Source: UBA1858 sp965262455 (GTDB lineage Bacteria > Pseudomonadota > Gammaproteobacteria > UBA4575). From it: DNA of 55,824 bases. Within the stretch, counting starts at the first letter, position 1. Every line of letters starts with the position of its first letter. Under the pieces are notes generated by a model. That model made no database searches. It was not told the DNA's origin and was given only the letters and a program-made list of their open reading frames with translations. This document shows positions 42,659 through 50,127 of this stretch, in pieces. The DNA is taken from contig CBDHFH010000005.1 in NCBI GenBank assembly GCA_965262455.1, positions 1-55,824 on the forward strand. Reading direction: 5' to 3'. A program made the translations under genes and the position numbers.

Positions 42659-42690
42659 TAGATAAGGGCACATGAAAAAAGTTCAAGGGA
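42659..42690 (-). promoter_or_regulatory. Sigma-32 (heat-shock)-like promoter
   Basis: On the minus strand, TCCCTTGAAC (42690-42681) matches the RpoH -35 consensus. After 13 bp from CTTGAA comes CCCTTATCTA (42668-42659), close to CCCCATtTa. It points at the membrane protein / Hsp20 / small peptide / HtrA cassette, about 80 bp before the first ATG. Confidence 0.62.
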
Positions 42691-42707
42691 AAAATTTGAA
42701 ATTTTTC
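42689..42707. promoter_or_regulatory. Perfect 19-bp palindrome next to the -35 box
   Basis: GAAAAATTT-G-AAATTTTTC is perfectly symmetric around 42698 and overlaps the outer edge of the sigma-32-like -35 box. It may be a binding site for a regulator, an UP-like element, or chance in AT-rich DNA. Confidence 0.35.
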
Positions 42708-42768
42708 AAGAGAACTCACATATTCCGTAAATACGGTAAAAAAATGCTGATAAGAGGGCATTGGGTCC

Positions 42769-42799
42769 TATGTCCGCTATGGGTCGAAAGCGGTCATTA
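42769..42799. repeat. REP-like palindromic element, copy 2
   Basis: TGTCCGC (42771-42777) and GCGGTCA (42790-42796) form imperfect arms around TATGGGTCGAAA. The layout is the same as the other copies between 39.4 and 45.7 kb. It lies in the 428-bp non-coding stretch between the heat-shock cassette and the FkbM gene. Confidence 0.65.
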
Positions 42800-42850
42800 G
42801 ATCAGCTTAATATTAGAGATATCAAATATACTGATTTAGAATCATTCTGA

Positions 42851-42879
42851 ATGTCTGCTAACGACCCAAAGTAGACAAT
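42851..42879. repeat. REP-like palindromic element, copy 3 (degenerate)
   Basis: ATGTCTGC at the left and GTAGACAAT at the right, around TAACGACCCAAA. The centre is the inverse of GGGTCG in copy 2, so it is an inverted, degenerate copy 55 bp away. The rest of the 42571-42998 intergenic stretch is AT-rich and shows no ORF. Confidence 0.5.
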
Positions 42880-42998
42880 TAGAATATTACGTAAATCCTA
42901 ATTTGTATTGAATAATATAGCTAATCTCTCCACAGAGATAACTAAAGTGTTAACCTTCAAAAACGATTCTAAATATTAGAAAAAAGTTAAAAAAGCTA

Positions 42999-43877
42999 AT
43001 GAAACTAAATATTAAACCTTTAATAAGAAATTTACTTTGTGGTGATTCAGACCTTTGGGTGAGCAAATCTTCATATAATGGGTATTGGATTACATATTTA
43101 TCAGATAAACATATTGGGGAAAGTCTTAGAAAAGTTGGTCATTTTCAAGAGAATGCCATTTTAAAATGTTTAGATCATATAAAACATTTTAATTATCCAA
43201 ATAATGGCGATGTTTTTTTTGAAATTGGCAGTAATATTGGAACGCATTCAATATTTGCATTACGAAATGGATTCAAATCCGCATACTGTTTTGAGCCGGA
43301 CCCGAAGAACTTTAAACTGCTCAAAGTGAATCAAATTCTACACGAATTAGAGGACAGATGTACTAATACCCAAATTGCATTTTCCGATTTTACAGGGGTT
43401 ACAGAACTAGAAACATCACCAACTAATTTTGGTGATCATCGTGTTTTAATATCTGAACAGGTCGTAAGATCTGAGTCTCTACATGATGAAAATATGTGGA
43501 GTAAAATAGAGATCCCTGTGACCTCTGTAGATGAGTGGTTAAAAAATGAGAGCATCCATGTGTCGGATATAGGATTGGTATGGGTAGACACTCAAGGGCA
43601 TGAAGGGCATGTATTTAGTAAAGCAACTCAACTCTTAAGCAATAAAATACCCATAGTAATTGAGTTTTGGCCTTATGGTCTTAACAGGTCTGGAGGGTAT
43701 GAGAAATTAATCAAAGCACTCAAAAACGTTAGTATGATGTTTAATATGAGAGATGCAGGTGATAGCAAATCTTTGAATGCATTAGACCTAGATCAGCTGG
43801 ACAATATGTATCACAATTTTCTTAAGCAAGAATCATCAGATTATTCACCACATACAGATTTACTGCTATTACCTTAG
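42999..43877 (+). CDS. FkbM family methyltransferase
   Basis: A 292-residue SAM-dependent methyltransferase. The SAM-binding motif is GDVFFEIGSNIGTHSIFAL, then AYCFEPDPKNFKLLKVNQIL. The FkbM catalytic region includes VTSVDEWLKN and VWVDTQGHEGHVFSKATQLL. FkbM enzymes methylate sugar hydroxyls on polyketides, lipids or surface glycans. The gene is clearly more AT-rich than the window average and lies before a second, similarly AT-rich gene. A carbohydrate target is an inference; the donor chemistry is well supported. Confidence 0.88.
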   Translation: MKLNIKPLIRNLLCGDSDLWVSKSSYNGYWITYLSDKHIGESLRKVGHFQENAILKCLDHIKHFNYPNNGDVFFEIGSNIGTHSIFALRNGFKSAYCFEPDPKNFKLLKVNQILHELEDRCTNTQIAFSDFTGVTELETSPTNFGDHRVLISEQVVRSESLHDENMWSKIEIPVTSVDEWLKNESIHVSDIGLVWVDTQGHEGHVFSKATQLLSNKIPIVIEFWPYGLNRSGGYEKLIKALKNVSMMFNMRDAGDSKSLNALDLDQLDNMYHNFLKQESSDYSPHTDLLLLP

Positions 43878-43979
43878 TCTTACTTAATGGAAAAATATAA
43901 GTTTATATTTACAAAAGCAAAATTATGTATATTAGTATTAATATTAATTAATAATTTTATATTCTCTTAAATTAGGATA

Positions 43980-44825
43980 ATGAAAATATTAAAAAAACTT
44001 AAGAAATTATTTGGCATTTACAGGCAGCTAACAAAAATAGAAAATGTTTTAGTGCATCAATCAATTGAATTAATAAAAATGAATGAACGCTATAAAGATA
44101 GTAAAAATTTAATTCCATTTGGCAATAAAATTTACTCACAAAATGATGAGGATGGGATCATTAGGGAAATATTCAAGCGCATAGGCACTACTAACAAGGT
44201 ATTCATTGAATTTGGAATTGGTAACGGTTTGGAAAATAATACTTTTGCTCTCTTGTTTGATGGATGGGCTGGATTATGGATTGAAGGATCAAAATCAGCT
44301 GTCAAAAATATTAACGAAGCACTAAATAAAACTATCAATAGTGGAAAATTGACTGTAAAAAATGCATTTATTAGTAAAAATAACATAAATGAGCTGATTT
44401 CAATGTCGATTAAACATGATGAAATAGACTTGTTGTCGGTTGATATTGATGGCAATGATATTCACATTTTTAAAGAAATAAAGTGTGTTAAAGCAAGAGT
44501 AGTTGTTATTGAGTATAATCCCAAATTTGCACCACCAATCAAATATTGTAAGAAATATAAAGATGATCACACATGGAATAGAGATGATAATTTTGGTGCC
44601 TCGTTGAAATTCCTAGAATCAGAATTCGAGAAAAACGGATATAGTCTTGTTGGTTGTAATATAACTGGCTCAAATGCTTTTTTTGTCAGATCTGATTTGG
44701 CGAATGATAAATTTCAGAAACCGTATACAGCAGAAACACATTACGAGCCAGCTAGACTTTATCTAACTGCATACTCGTCTGGCCACAGATCTAGTTTTAA
44801 AACACTTGAAAACTCAGTTAACTAA
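43980..44825 (+). CDS. FkbM-like protein, second copy of the AT-rich pair
   Basis: A 281-residue protein. A basic N-terminus (MKILKKLKKLFGIYRQL) could bind membranes. NKVFIEFGIGNGLENNTFAL has the glycine-rich SAM-binding look, and DLLSVDIDGNDIHIFKEI replaces the canonical DxEGxE with DIDGND. The C-terminal half (DNFGASLKFLESEFEKNGY, CNITGSNAFFVR) occurs in uncharacterised FkbM-like proteins. The gene is strongly AT-rich and follows the first FkbM gene by about 100 bp. Methyltransferase activity is plausible but not certain. Confidence 0.72.
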   Translation: MKILKKLKKLFGIYRQLTKIENVLVHQSIELIKMNERYKDSKNLIPFGNKIYSQNDEDGIIREIFKRIGTTNKVFIEFGIGNGLENNTFALLFDGWAGLWIEGSKSAVKNINEALNKTINSGKLTVKNAFISKNNINELISMSIKHDEIDLLSVDIDGNDIHIFKEIKCVKARVVVIEYNPKFAPPIKYCKKYKDDHTWNRDDNFGASLKFLESEFEKNGYSLVGCNITGSNAFFVRSDLANDKFQKPYTAETHYEPARLYLTAYSSGHRSSFKTLENSVN

Positions 44826-44922
44826 TGTGGCATCTATATACTAAAGTGACATTTAATGAAATTATTATGTGATTAAATTTCTAATTTCTAATAAGCACAT
44901 GCATTGAATTTATTAATTTATG

Positions 44923-44952
44923 AATGACCGCTTTTGCGCCGGAAGCAGACAT
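44923..44952. repeat. REP-like palindromic element, copy 4
   Basis: AATGACCGCTTTTGCGCC... reads nearly the same as the reverse complement of copy 1 at 39463-39492, so copies 1 and 4 are inverted relative to each other, 5.4 kb apart. They flank the cold-shock, heat-shock and FkbM genes. Confidence 0.65.
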
Positions 44953-44997
44953 ATATACTCATAAATCATTAAATTTTCATATCTAGGATATTGAAAC

Positions 44998-45219
44998 ATG
45001 GCTAGCATTAACCATAATCGCAATGAATTACTCTTAATTGTAATGGAAAAATGTCAATTATCTAAGGAAGATGTTGCAAAAAAACTTGGCCAATCAATCG
45101 ACGTTGTAGAAAAATGGATGGCCAGTCCAGATAGTGAGTTGTTTGAAAAAATTCCTGAAAAAGAAATACAATTTTTATTGTATGACCTCAAATTTGATAT
45201 ATATGAAGTTTACGATTGA
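44998..45219 (+). CDS. Small HTH-like protein
   Basis: A 73-residue protein. The segment CQLSKEDVAKKLGQSIDVVEKWMA has the spacing of an XRE/Cro-type helix-turn-helix. The rest (EKIPEKEIQFLLYDLKFDI) is helical. It may be a small DNA-binding regulator. It stands alone, AT-rich, between two REP-like copies, with no phage genes nearby to link it to. Confidence 0.6.
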   Translation: MASINHNRNELLLIVMEKCQLSKEDVAKKLGQSIDVVEKWMASPDSELFEKIPEKEIQFLLYDLKFDIYEVYD

Positions 45220-45283
45220 TTAACATTATGTATATACAGCAACAAATAACTGGTTCGTGGCTTATTTTAAAGAAGAGACTGCA

Positions 45284-45303
45284 GTACCGCATTTGCGCCG
45301 TTA
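45284..45303. repeat. Partial REP-like sequence
   Basis: GTACCGCATTTGCGCCGTTA resembles the left half of copy 4 (GACCGCTTTTGCGCCGGAA). Only half of an element is present. Confidence 0.3.
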
Positions 45304-45337
45304 GATTTCGATTAGTTATGAACAGTAAAAGAAATAA

Positions 45338-45568
45338 ATGATGGTTATTAAGTCCAGAGCAAGTCTTGGATGGTCGTTGCTATTCTTTGGATTATTTTTT
45401 TATAATTTGTATGGGTCAATCAAACACTCTAATAGTTTGTGCTTACAGACTCCAATTTGGCTTAACGACAGATTCAATTGTATAGGTGAAGATCCTATCT
45501 GGTTCTTTGTGATAGTACTTTCTTATATAGGTCCAGGAATATATTTTTTAATTAAATCCTTCAAATAA
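45338..45568 (+). CDS. Small two-span membrane protein
   Basis: A 76-residue protein with spans at about residues 10-27 (LGWSLLFFGLFFYNLYGS) and 54-72 (WFFVIVLSYIGPGIYFLI), joined by a loop with two cysteines (LCLQTP, FNCIGED) that may form a disulfide. No family is recognised. No convincing Shine-Dalgarno is seen. It lies in the region rich in REP-like elements. Confidence 0.5.
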   Translation: MMVIKSRASLGWSLLFFGLFFYNLYGSIKHSNSLCLQTPIWLNDRFNCIGEDPIWFFVIVLSYIGPGIYFLIKSFK

Positions 45569-45592
45569 ATTATTATATTTCTAGGCAAAAAT

Positions 45593-45627
45593 AATGAACG
45601 AGCGCTTATGCTCTGGAAGCAGACATT
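45593..45627. repeat. REP-like palindromic element, copy 5 (expanded centre)
   Basis: AATGAACGAGCGCTTATGC at the left and GGAAGCAGACATT at the right. The right end is identical to that of copy 4 over GGAAGCAGACAT, while the centre is longer and diverged. Confidence 0.5.
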
Positions 45628-45768
45628 TATTTATTGGATTAGTAATTTGCTTCATTATCATTCAACCCATGCAGTTATACGTTAATTTTTCTTCTGTTTA
45701 TCATGCCTAATGTCTGGCATGGGCTGGATATATAATATATAAATAATCATATTTGCCAGGAGAGAAAA

Positions 45769-45975
45769 ATGGATGAAGATACTTTTAATATGTCACTTCG
45801 AAAGTTCTTGAAGAAAGTTGGTGTGACCTCGCAACGTGAAATTGAACATCAGGTGCAAGCAGCGATTGACTCGGGAAATATAAAAGGCAATGAAAGCCTT
45901 GATGCGAAAGTTATTTTAAAAGTCGGCGGGATTGAACTAGAAACGGAAATAGATGGCACTATTGAACTAGAATAA
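45769..45975 (+). CDS. DUF6494 family protein
   Basis: A 68-residue protein: DTFNMSLRKFLKKVGVTSQREIE, then DAKVILKVGGIELETEIDG. This matches the DUF6494 pattern of small cytoplasmic proteins in proteobacteria, with no known function. AGGAGAG lies 8 bases before the ATG. Confidence 0.8.
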   Translation: MDEDTFNMSLRKFLKKVGVTSQREIEHQVQAAIDSGNIKGNESLDAKVILKVGGIELETEIDGTIELE

Positions 45976-46097
45976 AACTACTCTATAGAATAGCTTTAGT
46001 CGCATCAGCGCTTTTATGGGCAAGTGAAATCTAAATATTTACAGAGCAACAGCTTGCCGGAGTAGGTTAGCTTGATTGAAGTTTTATTAAGGATAAT

Positions 46098-46469
46098 TTA
46101 CTCAGGGCAAACTAGTTGCGGCTGATCGAACTTCCCGCCCCATGAGCAACCCTGCCTTTGCGCGTACTCGAGTAACTGTCTTACTTGGTCAAGTTGCGTA
46201 TGTGTGGGTTTGAAATTGGATTGTGTAACGTAAGCTTGTTTTATACTTTGCTCTAAACTTGCAACATGTTTTTGCTCGGTTTTATGTTTGCTGACTTGTT
46301 GGTTGGCGTTGTAAGGTATTTCTGTATATTCAACACTGTTTTGATTTGAGCTATAGCCAGCCTTATCACAGTCTTGTTTGATTTGGCCGTATGCAAACGA
46401 GTGTTCACACTCTGCATACGCAATAGTTACACTGAATAACATCAACATAATACTTGTGAGTAGTTTCAT
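46098..46469 (-). CDS. Secreted cysteine-containing protein of unknown function
   Basis: A 123-residue protein. A signal peptide (MKLLTSIMLMLFSVTIAYA) is followed by a short mature chain with CEHSFAYG, QDCDKAGYSS and a C-terminal QGCSWGGKFDQPQLVCPE, so up to four cysteines could form disulfides. A helical middle (LDQVRQLLEYAQRQ) separates them. No family is recognised. It lies 40 bp downstream of the Rap1a/Tai-like gene on the same strand and probably shares its transcript. Confidence 0.68.
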   Translation of the reverse strand: MKLLTSIMLMLFSVTIAYAECEHSFAYGQIKQDCDKAGYSSNQNSVEYTEIPYNANQQVSKHKTEQKHVASLEQSIKQAYVTQSNFKPTHTQLDQVRQLLEYAQRQGCSWGGKFDQPQLVCPE

Positions 46470-46509
46470 GGGTCTTTCCTTATATTCTTGTACTTAAGTC
46501 AGGTTACAT

Positions 46510-46836
46510 TTACTCGCTACAAGGGAATTCTTCTGAAAAAGCAGTGACGGCTAAACTGGCGGCAGTGAAGTGTAACTTCTCAGGGTTATCAAGTAGATAG
46601 CGATGAAATACCCGGCCGAGCGCGCCACTCGATGTGCCCAACGGCATGCAAAAGACGGTATTGTCTGCGTGAAGCGCTTGTAGCGCATAGCTAAAACCGT
46701 CGCTGTAGGAACTCGCCAGTAATGTGCATTGCACATTGTCATTACAAAAGGCTAAGGCCATTTTGCCGCTCATGGTTTTTGCCTGGACCTGGCTAACAGA
46801 TGCGAATACCAACAAACACAATATTGCTTTTTTCAT
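46510..46836 (-). CDS. Rap1a/Tai-like exported protein
   Basis: A 108-residue protein with a signal peptide ending near residue 19. The mature chain has SGKMALAFCNDNVQCTLLASSYSDGFSYALQ, CMPLGTSSGALGRVFHRYLLDNPEKLHF and a C-terminal EEFPC, the pattern of Rap1a/Tai immunity-type proteins with conserved cysteines. Some members neutralise type VI secretion amidases, but many are outside such loci. No effector or T6SS gene is nearby, so an immunity role is not shown. Confidence 0.75.
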   Translation of the reverse strand: MKKAILCLLVFASVSQVQAKTMSGKMALAFCNDNVQCTLLASSYSDGFSYALQALHADNTVFCMPLGTSSGALGRVFHRYLLDNPEKLHFTAASLAVTAFSEEFPCSE

Positions 46837-46997
46837 GGTGAATAATTGTCAGTTGCTCAAAATTTTGCTGCCTAGCTTACATTAAATTATGTTGTAACAG
46901 ATGTTTAATGCATCACTAAACGCATAGATTAATATCTATAGGTATGTGAGTATTGTGATCCAGTCACTAAAATTCTGTTCGTTAGGGTCGTATCAAG

Positions 46998-47726
46998 ATG
47001 GTTAAGAAAATATGGTTGCTTGTTTGGTTAAGTGTTTTGGTCGCGTGTTCCACTCCAGGGGTGCAAAAAAATGAGCAAGACTTTCCCGAAAAAACACAAC
47101 TTGATGGAATATGGGTCGGTAGTTTTGATATTCGTGGTCGAGGGCCCTATGACTTTTATTCGATTCATGTGGGGGATCGATCCACTGCAGTCAGTCACCG
47201 GGCAAAAGCCATGTGTGTAGGCAACGTGCGACAAGATGGCGACTATTACTACTCGCAATATAATCTTTATGCGCTTGATGGCTCACCGTTTGACTTTGCA
47301 CGTTTAACCGGGGAAATAGCAGAGGGACAAATTGTCTCCTATTTTCAGACGTTGAATGGCGGTGATACCGGAAGGTTGGTGATTAACTACAGTGATATTT
47401 ATGAACGACCTTCATCTCTTGACTTGTTAGATGGTGATTGGGTCTATACCGATAGAGACGGCTTGAGTTACGAGGTGAATATTGAGCAGGGTATAATTAG
47501 TGGCAAAGATTCAGATGACTGCCAATATGATGGACAAGTGTCTTTGATAAATCCCAACTACAATGCTTATGAAGTTGAAATGACTATCAGTGAGTGCGCC
47601 TCGGTGGATGGCGTTTACACTGGCTTGAGTTATTTAGATCAACACGATTCAACTTATTTTCGCATTGATATTAGCAATGAAAATTATGGTTTTCATTATG
47701 ATTGGAAAAAGCACACAGTAATTTAA
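46998..47726 (+). CDS. Putative outer-membrane or periplasmic lipoprotein
   Basis: A 242-residue protein. The N-terminus is a type II signal with lipobox VACS, so Cys16 or Cys17 is lipidated. The mature chain has two similar beta-rich halves: LDGIWVGSFDIRGRGPYDFYSI and LDLLDGDWVYTDRDGLSYEV. Together with Gly/Asp-rich strands they suggest two related beta-sandwich units. No family is recognised. It is convergent with the short gene at 47727-48041, with no spacer. Confidence 0.75.
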   Translation: MVKKIWLLVWLSVLVACSTPGVQKNEQDFPEKTQLDGIWVGSFDIRGRGPYDFYSIHVGDRSTAVSHRAKAMCVGNVRQDGDYYYSQYNLYALDGSPFDFARLTGEIAEGQIVSYFQTLNGGDTGRLVINYSDIYERPSSLDLLDGDWVYTDRDGLSYEVNIEQGIISGKDSDDCQYDGQVSLINPNYNAYEVEMTISECASVDGVYTGLSYLDQHDSTYFRIDISNENYGFHYDWKKHTVI

Positions 47727-48041
47727 TCAACTGTCTTGCTTATGTTGTTTCCATGCCATCCATAAATCGCGTGCCGGATGCTGTTGCAGGCTGTCATCTA
47801 ATAAGGTCATGAGTTCTACGCCATAACTAAGCTCCCAGATGTTTTCTGCTACATGAAACGGGGGTTCTAAAATGTCTTTGGTGTATTCAGAAAATTGATT
47901 GTTTTGCTTTTCAACACAAACGCATTGATAGTGGTCTGCAGATAGCTTTTCGATGTTAATCACTAAATGCCAGTTATTATCTGGCATGGATAATAAAAAC
48001 GGAGGTGCAGCCTCAACAATATCAATGCGTTGATTAAGCAT
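47727..48041 (-). CDS. Short protein of unknown function downstream of ugd
   Basis: A 104-residue soluble protein. No signal peptide or membrane span. Sequence features: MPDNNWHLVINIEKLSADHY, YGVELMTLLDDSLQQHPARD, WMAWKQHKQD. It begins 11 bp after the ugd stop codon on the same strand, so it is probably co-transcribed with ugd. No function is proposed. Confidence 0.65.
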   Translation of the reverse strand: MLNQRIDIVEAAPPFLLSMPDNNWHLVINIEKLSADHYQCVCVEKQNNQFSEYTKDILEPPFHVAENIWELSYGVELMTLLDDSLQQHPARDLWMAWKQHKQDS

Positions 48042-48052
48042 TAAGTGAATCG

Positions 48053-49396
48053 CTAGTTAAAGGTTTTAACTGAGTCACCGCGACCGATAGCAAAATATTC
48101 GATGCCCTGATTATGCATATACACAGGATCATATAAATTGCGCCCATCAAAAATCACAGAATTATTCAGAGTCTGTTTAATATGGTCGAAGTCTGGGCTA
48201 CGAAATTCAGTCCACTCTGTAACAATCACTAATGCATCTGCATCAGCTAACACATCATGGGCATTGCTACATAAAGTCAGATCGTCACGTGCACCATAAA
48301 TGTGAGCACATTCATCGCTGGCGACCGGATCATACGCTTTTACCTTGGCACCTTGCTGCCAAAGCTGTTCCATTAATGTGCGGCTTGATGCTTCACGCAT
48401 ATCATCCGTGTTAGGTTTAAAAGCCAAGCCCCACAAGGCAAATGTTTTACCTTTGAGGTCGCCATTAAAACGCTGTGAAATCTTGTCAAATAATACATGT
48501 TTCTGTTTTTGATTGACTTGGTCTACAGCGCTAATCAGCGTGGTTTCAAAATCTGCTTTCGCGCCAATATGTTGCAGTGCCTGCACATCCTTAGGGAAGC
48601 ATGAGCCTCCGTAGCCACAGCCAGGGTAGATGAAGTGATAACCAATGCGTGGGTCCGAACCAATGCCCAACCGCACTTGTTCGATATCAGCGCCGACTTT
48701 CTCAGCCAAGTTTGCTAATTCATTAATAAAGCTGATTTTAGTTGCCAGCAAGGCGTTGGCAGCATATTTTGTTAATTCCGCAGAACGAATATCCATTACT
48801 TTGACGCGATCATGATTGCGGTTGAATGGCGCATATAGATTACGCATCAATTCACTTGCGCGGTCGCTGTCAGTCCCGACTACCACGCGGTCTGGCTTCA
48901 TGAAGTCTTCGATGGCTGCACCTTCTTTTAAGAACTCGGGATTAGATACCACATCGAATTGACCCTGCTTGTTATTGCTCGCCAGTGTTTCGTTGACTTC
49001 TTTCTTGACGACATCGGCCGTGCCTACCGGTACAGTCGACTTTGTGACGATGACACGATAATCATGCAAATGTGTGGCAATACTTTTAGCGACGGCCACT
49101 ACATGGCGTAAATCAGCGGAGCCATCTTCATCGGGTGGAGTACCCACAGCGATAAATTGAAATAAGCCATGTTCCACGCCTAGCTCGGTATCTGTAGTAA
49201 ACTCTATACGGCCCGCTTCGATATTATTTTTGATCATGTCATCCAAACCAGGCTCGTAAATTGGAATGATGCCTTGTTTGAGCTGAGAAATTTTATTTTC
49301 ATCGATATCGACGCACATAACATGATTACCGACTTGAGCTAGGCATGCGCCTGTTACCAGGCCCACATAGCCCGATCCATAGATGGTTACTTTCAT
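48053..49396 (-). CDS. ugd: UDP-glucose 6-dehydrogenase
   Basis: A 447-residue NAD-dependent enzyme that makes UDP-glucuronate for capsule, exopolysaccharide or LPS. The NAD motif is VTIYGSGYVGLVTGACLAQVG, the catalytic cysteine is in GCGYGGSCFPKDVQAL, and ALWGLAFKPNTDDMREASS starts the UDP-binding domain. The length is normal. It is the last gene before the tRNA-Tyr promoter and is followed by a short gene of unknown role. It could be part of the inserted segment or native to the chromosome. Confidence 0.96.
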   Translation of the reverse strand: MKVTIYGSGYVGLVTGACLAQVGNHVMCVDIDENKISQLKQGIIPIYEPGLDDMIKNNIEAGRIEFTTDTELGVEHGLFQFIAVGTPPDEDGSADLRHVVAVAKSIATHLHDYRVIVTKSTVPVGTADVVKKEVNETLASNNKQGQFDVVSNPEFLKEGAAIEDFMKPDRVVVGTDSDRASELMRNLYAPFNRNHDRVKVMDIRSAELTKYAANALLATKISFINELANLAEKVGADIEQVRLGIGSDPRIGYHFIYPGCGYGGSCFPKDVQALQHIGAKADFETTLISAVDQVNQKQKHVLFDKISQRFNGDLKGKTFALWGLAFKPNTDDMREASSRTLMEQLWQQGAKVKAYDPVASDECAHIYGARDDLTLCSNAHDVLADADALVIVTEWTEFRSPDFDHIKQTLNNSVIFDGRNLYDPVYMHNQGIEYFAIGRGDSVKTFN

Positions 49397-49612
49397 AAAA
49401 TTTACTTTGTGTGTTGTTGATTAATAAGTGAAATTGTTAAAAATAGCCGACTATTCTAGCCGAGATTATTCTTATGTTCAGAAAACATCAGATTATGTCA
49501 ATTTATGGAAAAATTTTTGCGGATGGTTTCCAAGATTGGCGAGTTTTGCAGGCTCGACATACTCTATGGCGCAAGTTACAGGAAAATTACATAAGATATT
49601 GCCACTGTGTTA

Positions 49613-49642
49613 TTGACACTTGGCTTGTATCTCATTGACAAT
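49613..49642 (+). promoter_or_regulatory. Promoter of the tRNA-Tyr/Gly/Thr-tuf unit
   Basis: A perfect TTGACA at 49613-49618, an 18-bp spacer, and GACAAT at 49637-49642 (four of six). Transcription would start near 49649, 10 bp before tRNA-Tyr. This gives the downstream half of the split tRNA operon its own promoter. Confidence 0.6.
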
Positions 49643-49658
49643 AGCCGGCTTTGTGCAC

Positions 49659-49743
49659 GGAGGGGTACTCAAGCGGTCAACGAGGGCAGACTGTAAATCT
49701 GCTGGCTATGCCTACGTAGGTTCGAATCCTACCCCCTCCACCA
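49659..49743 (+). tRNA. tRNA-Tyr (anticodon GTA)
   Basis: An 85-base class II tRNA with a long variable arm. Acceptor GGAGGGG / CCCCTCC, anticodon loop with GTA in GACTGTAAATC, T-arm GGTTCGAATCC, and encoded CCA. First tRNA of the Tyr-Gly-Thr-tuf unit, equal to E. coli tyrU. Confidence 0.97.
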
Positions 49744-49753
49744 GAGGGCGTGT

Positions 49754-49827
<74 letters not shown>

Positions 49828-49965
49828 ACTATAATAAGTAATCACTGCAAAAAGCAAATGATTACGTAAAATAGGATTTATAGCGGTCGTACAAACATTA
49901 GCACTGAGTGCTTAGTAGAAGAAAATTGGCGTCCAAGGAAAGGAGTGGCCAGGCAAGTTAATATT

Positions 49966-50040
<75 letters not shown>

Positions 50041-50127
50041 GTATTAATGAGCCCAATGTAGTGAGTTTAGATGAAGTAAATATTTGGTTTAATTATTAGC
50101 GTTTATATATTTAAGAGGTAGAGATCG

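Larger units (their letters stand above)
39379..49612. other. Candidate genomic island splitting the tRNA-tuf operon
   Basis: About 10.2 kb between tRNA-Thr(TGT) and the promoter of tRNA-Tyr. In E. coli the two tRNAs are adjacent. The content looks accessory: cold-shock and heat-shock genes, AT-rich FkbM-like genes, several small orphan proteins, ugd and a cluster of REP-like palindromes. No integrase or transposase gene is present, and no clear duplicate of the tRNA 3' end was found at the right side. The boundaries are therefore approximate, and ugd may be native. Confidence 0.5.

Noticed and set aside
49530..49570. GCAGGCTCGACATA as a possible relic of the tRNA-Thr 3' end (right attachment site)
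   Set aside because: Only about ten scattered matches to the tRNA end (GCCGGCTCCATAAA). Too weak to call an attachment site.
49428..49616. A 62-codon ORF upstream of tRNA-Tyr
   Set aside because: It overlaps the promoter of the tRNA unit, has no Shine-Dalgarno, and its amino-acid composition looks random. Treated as chance.
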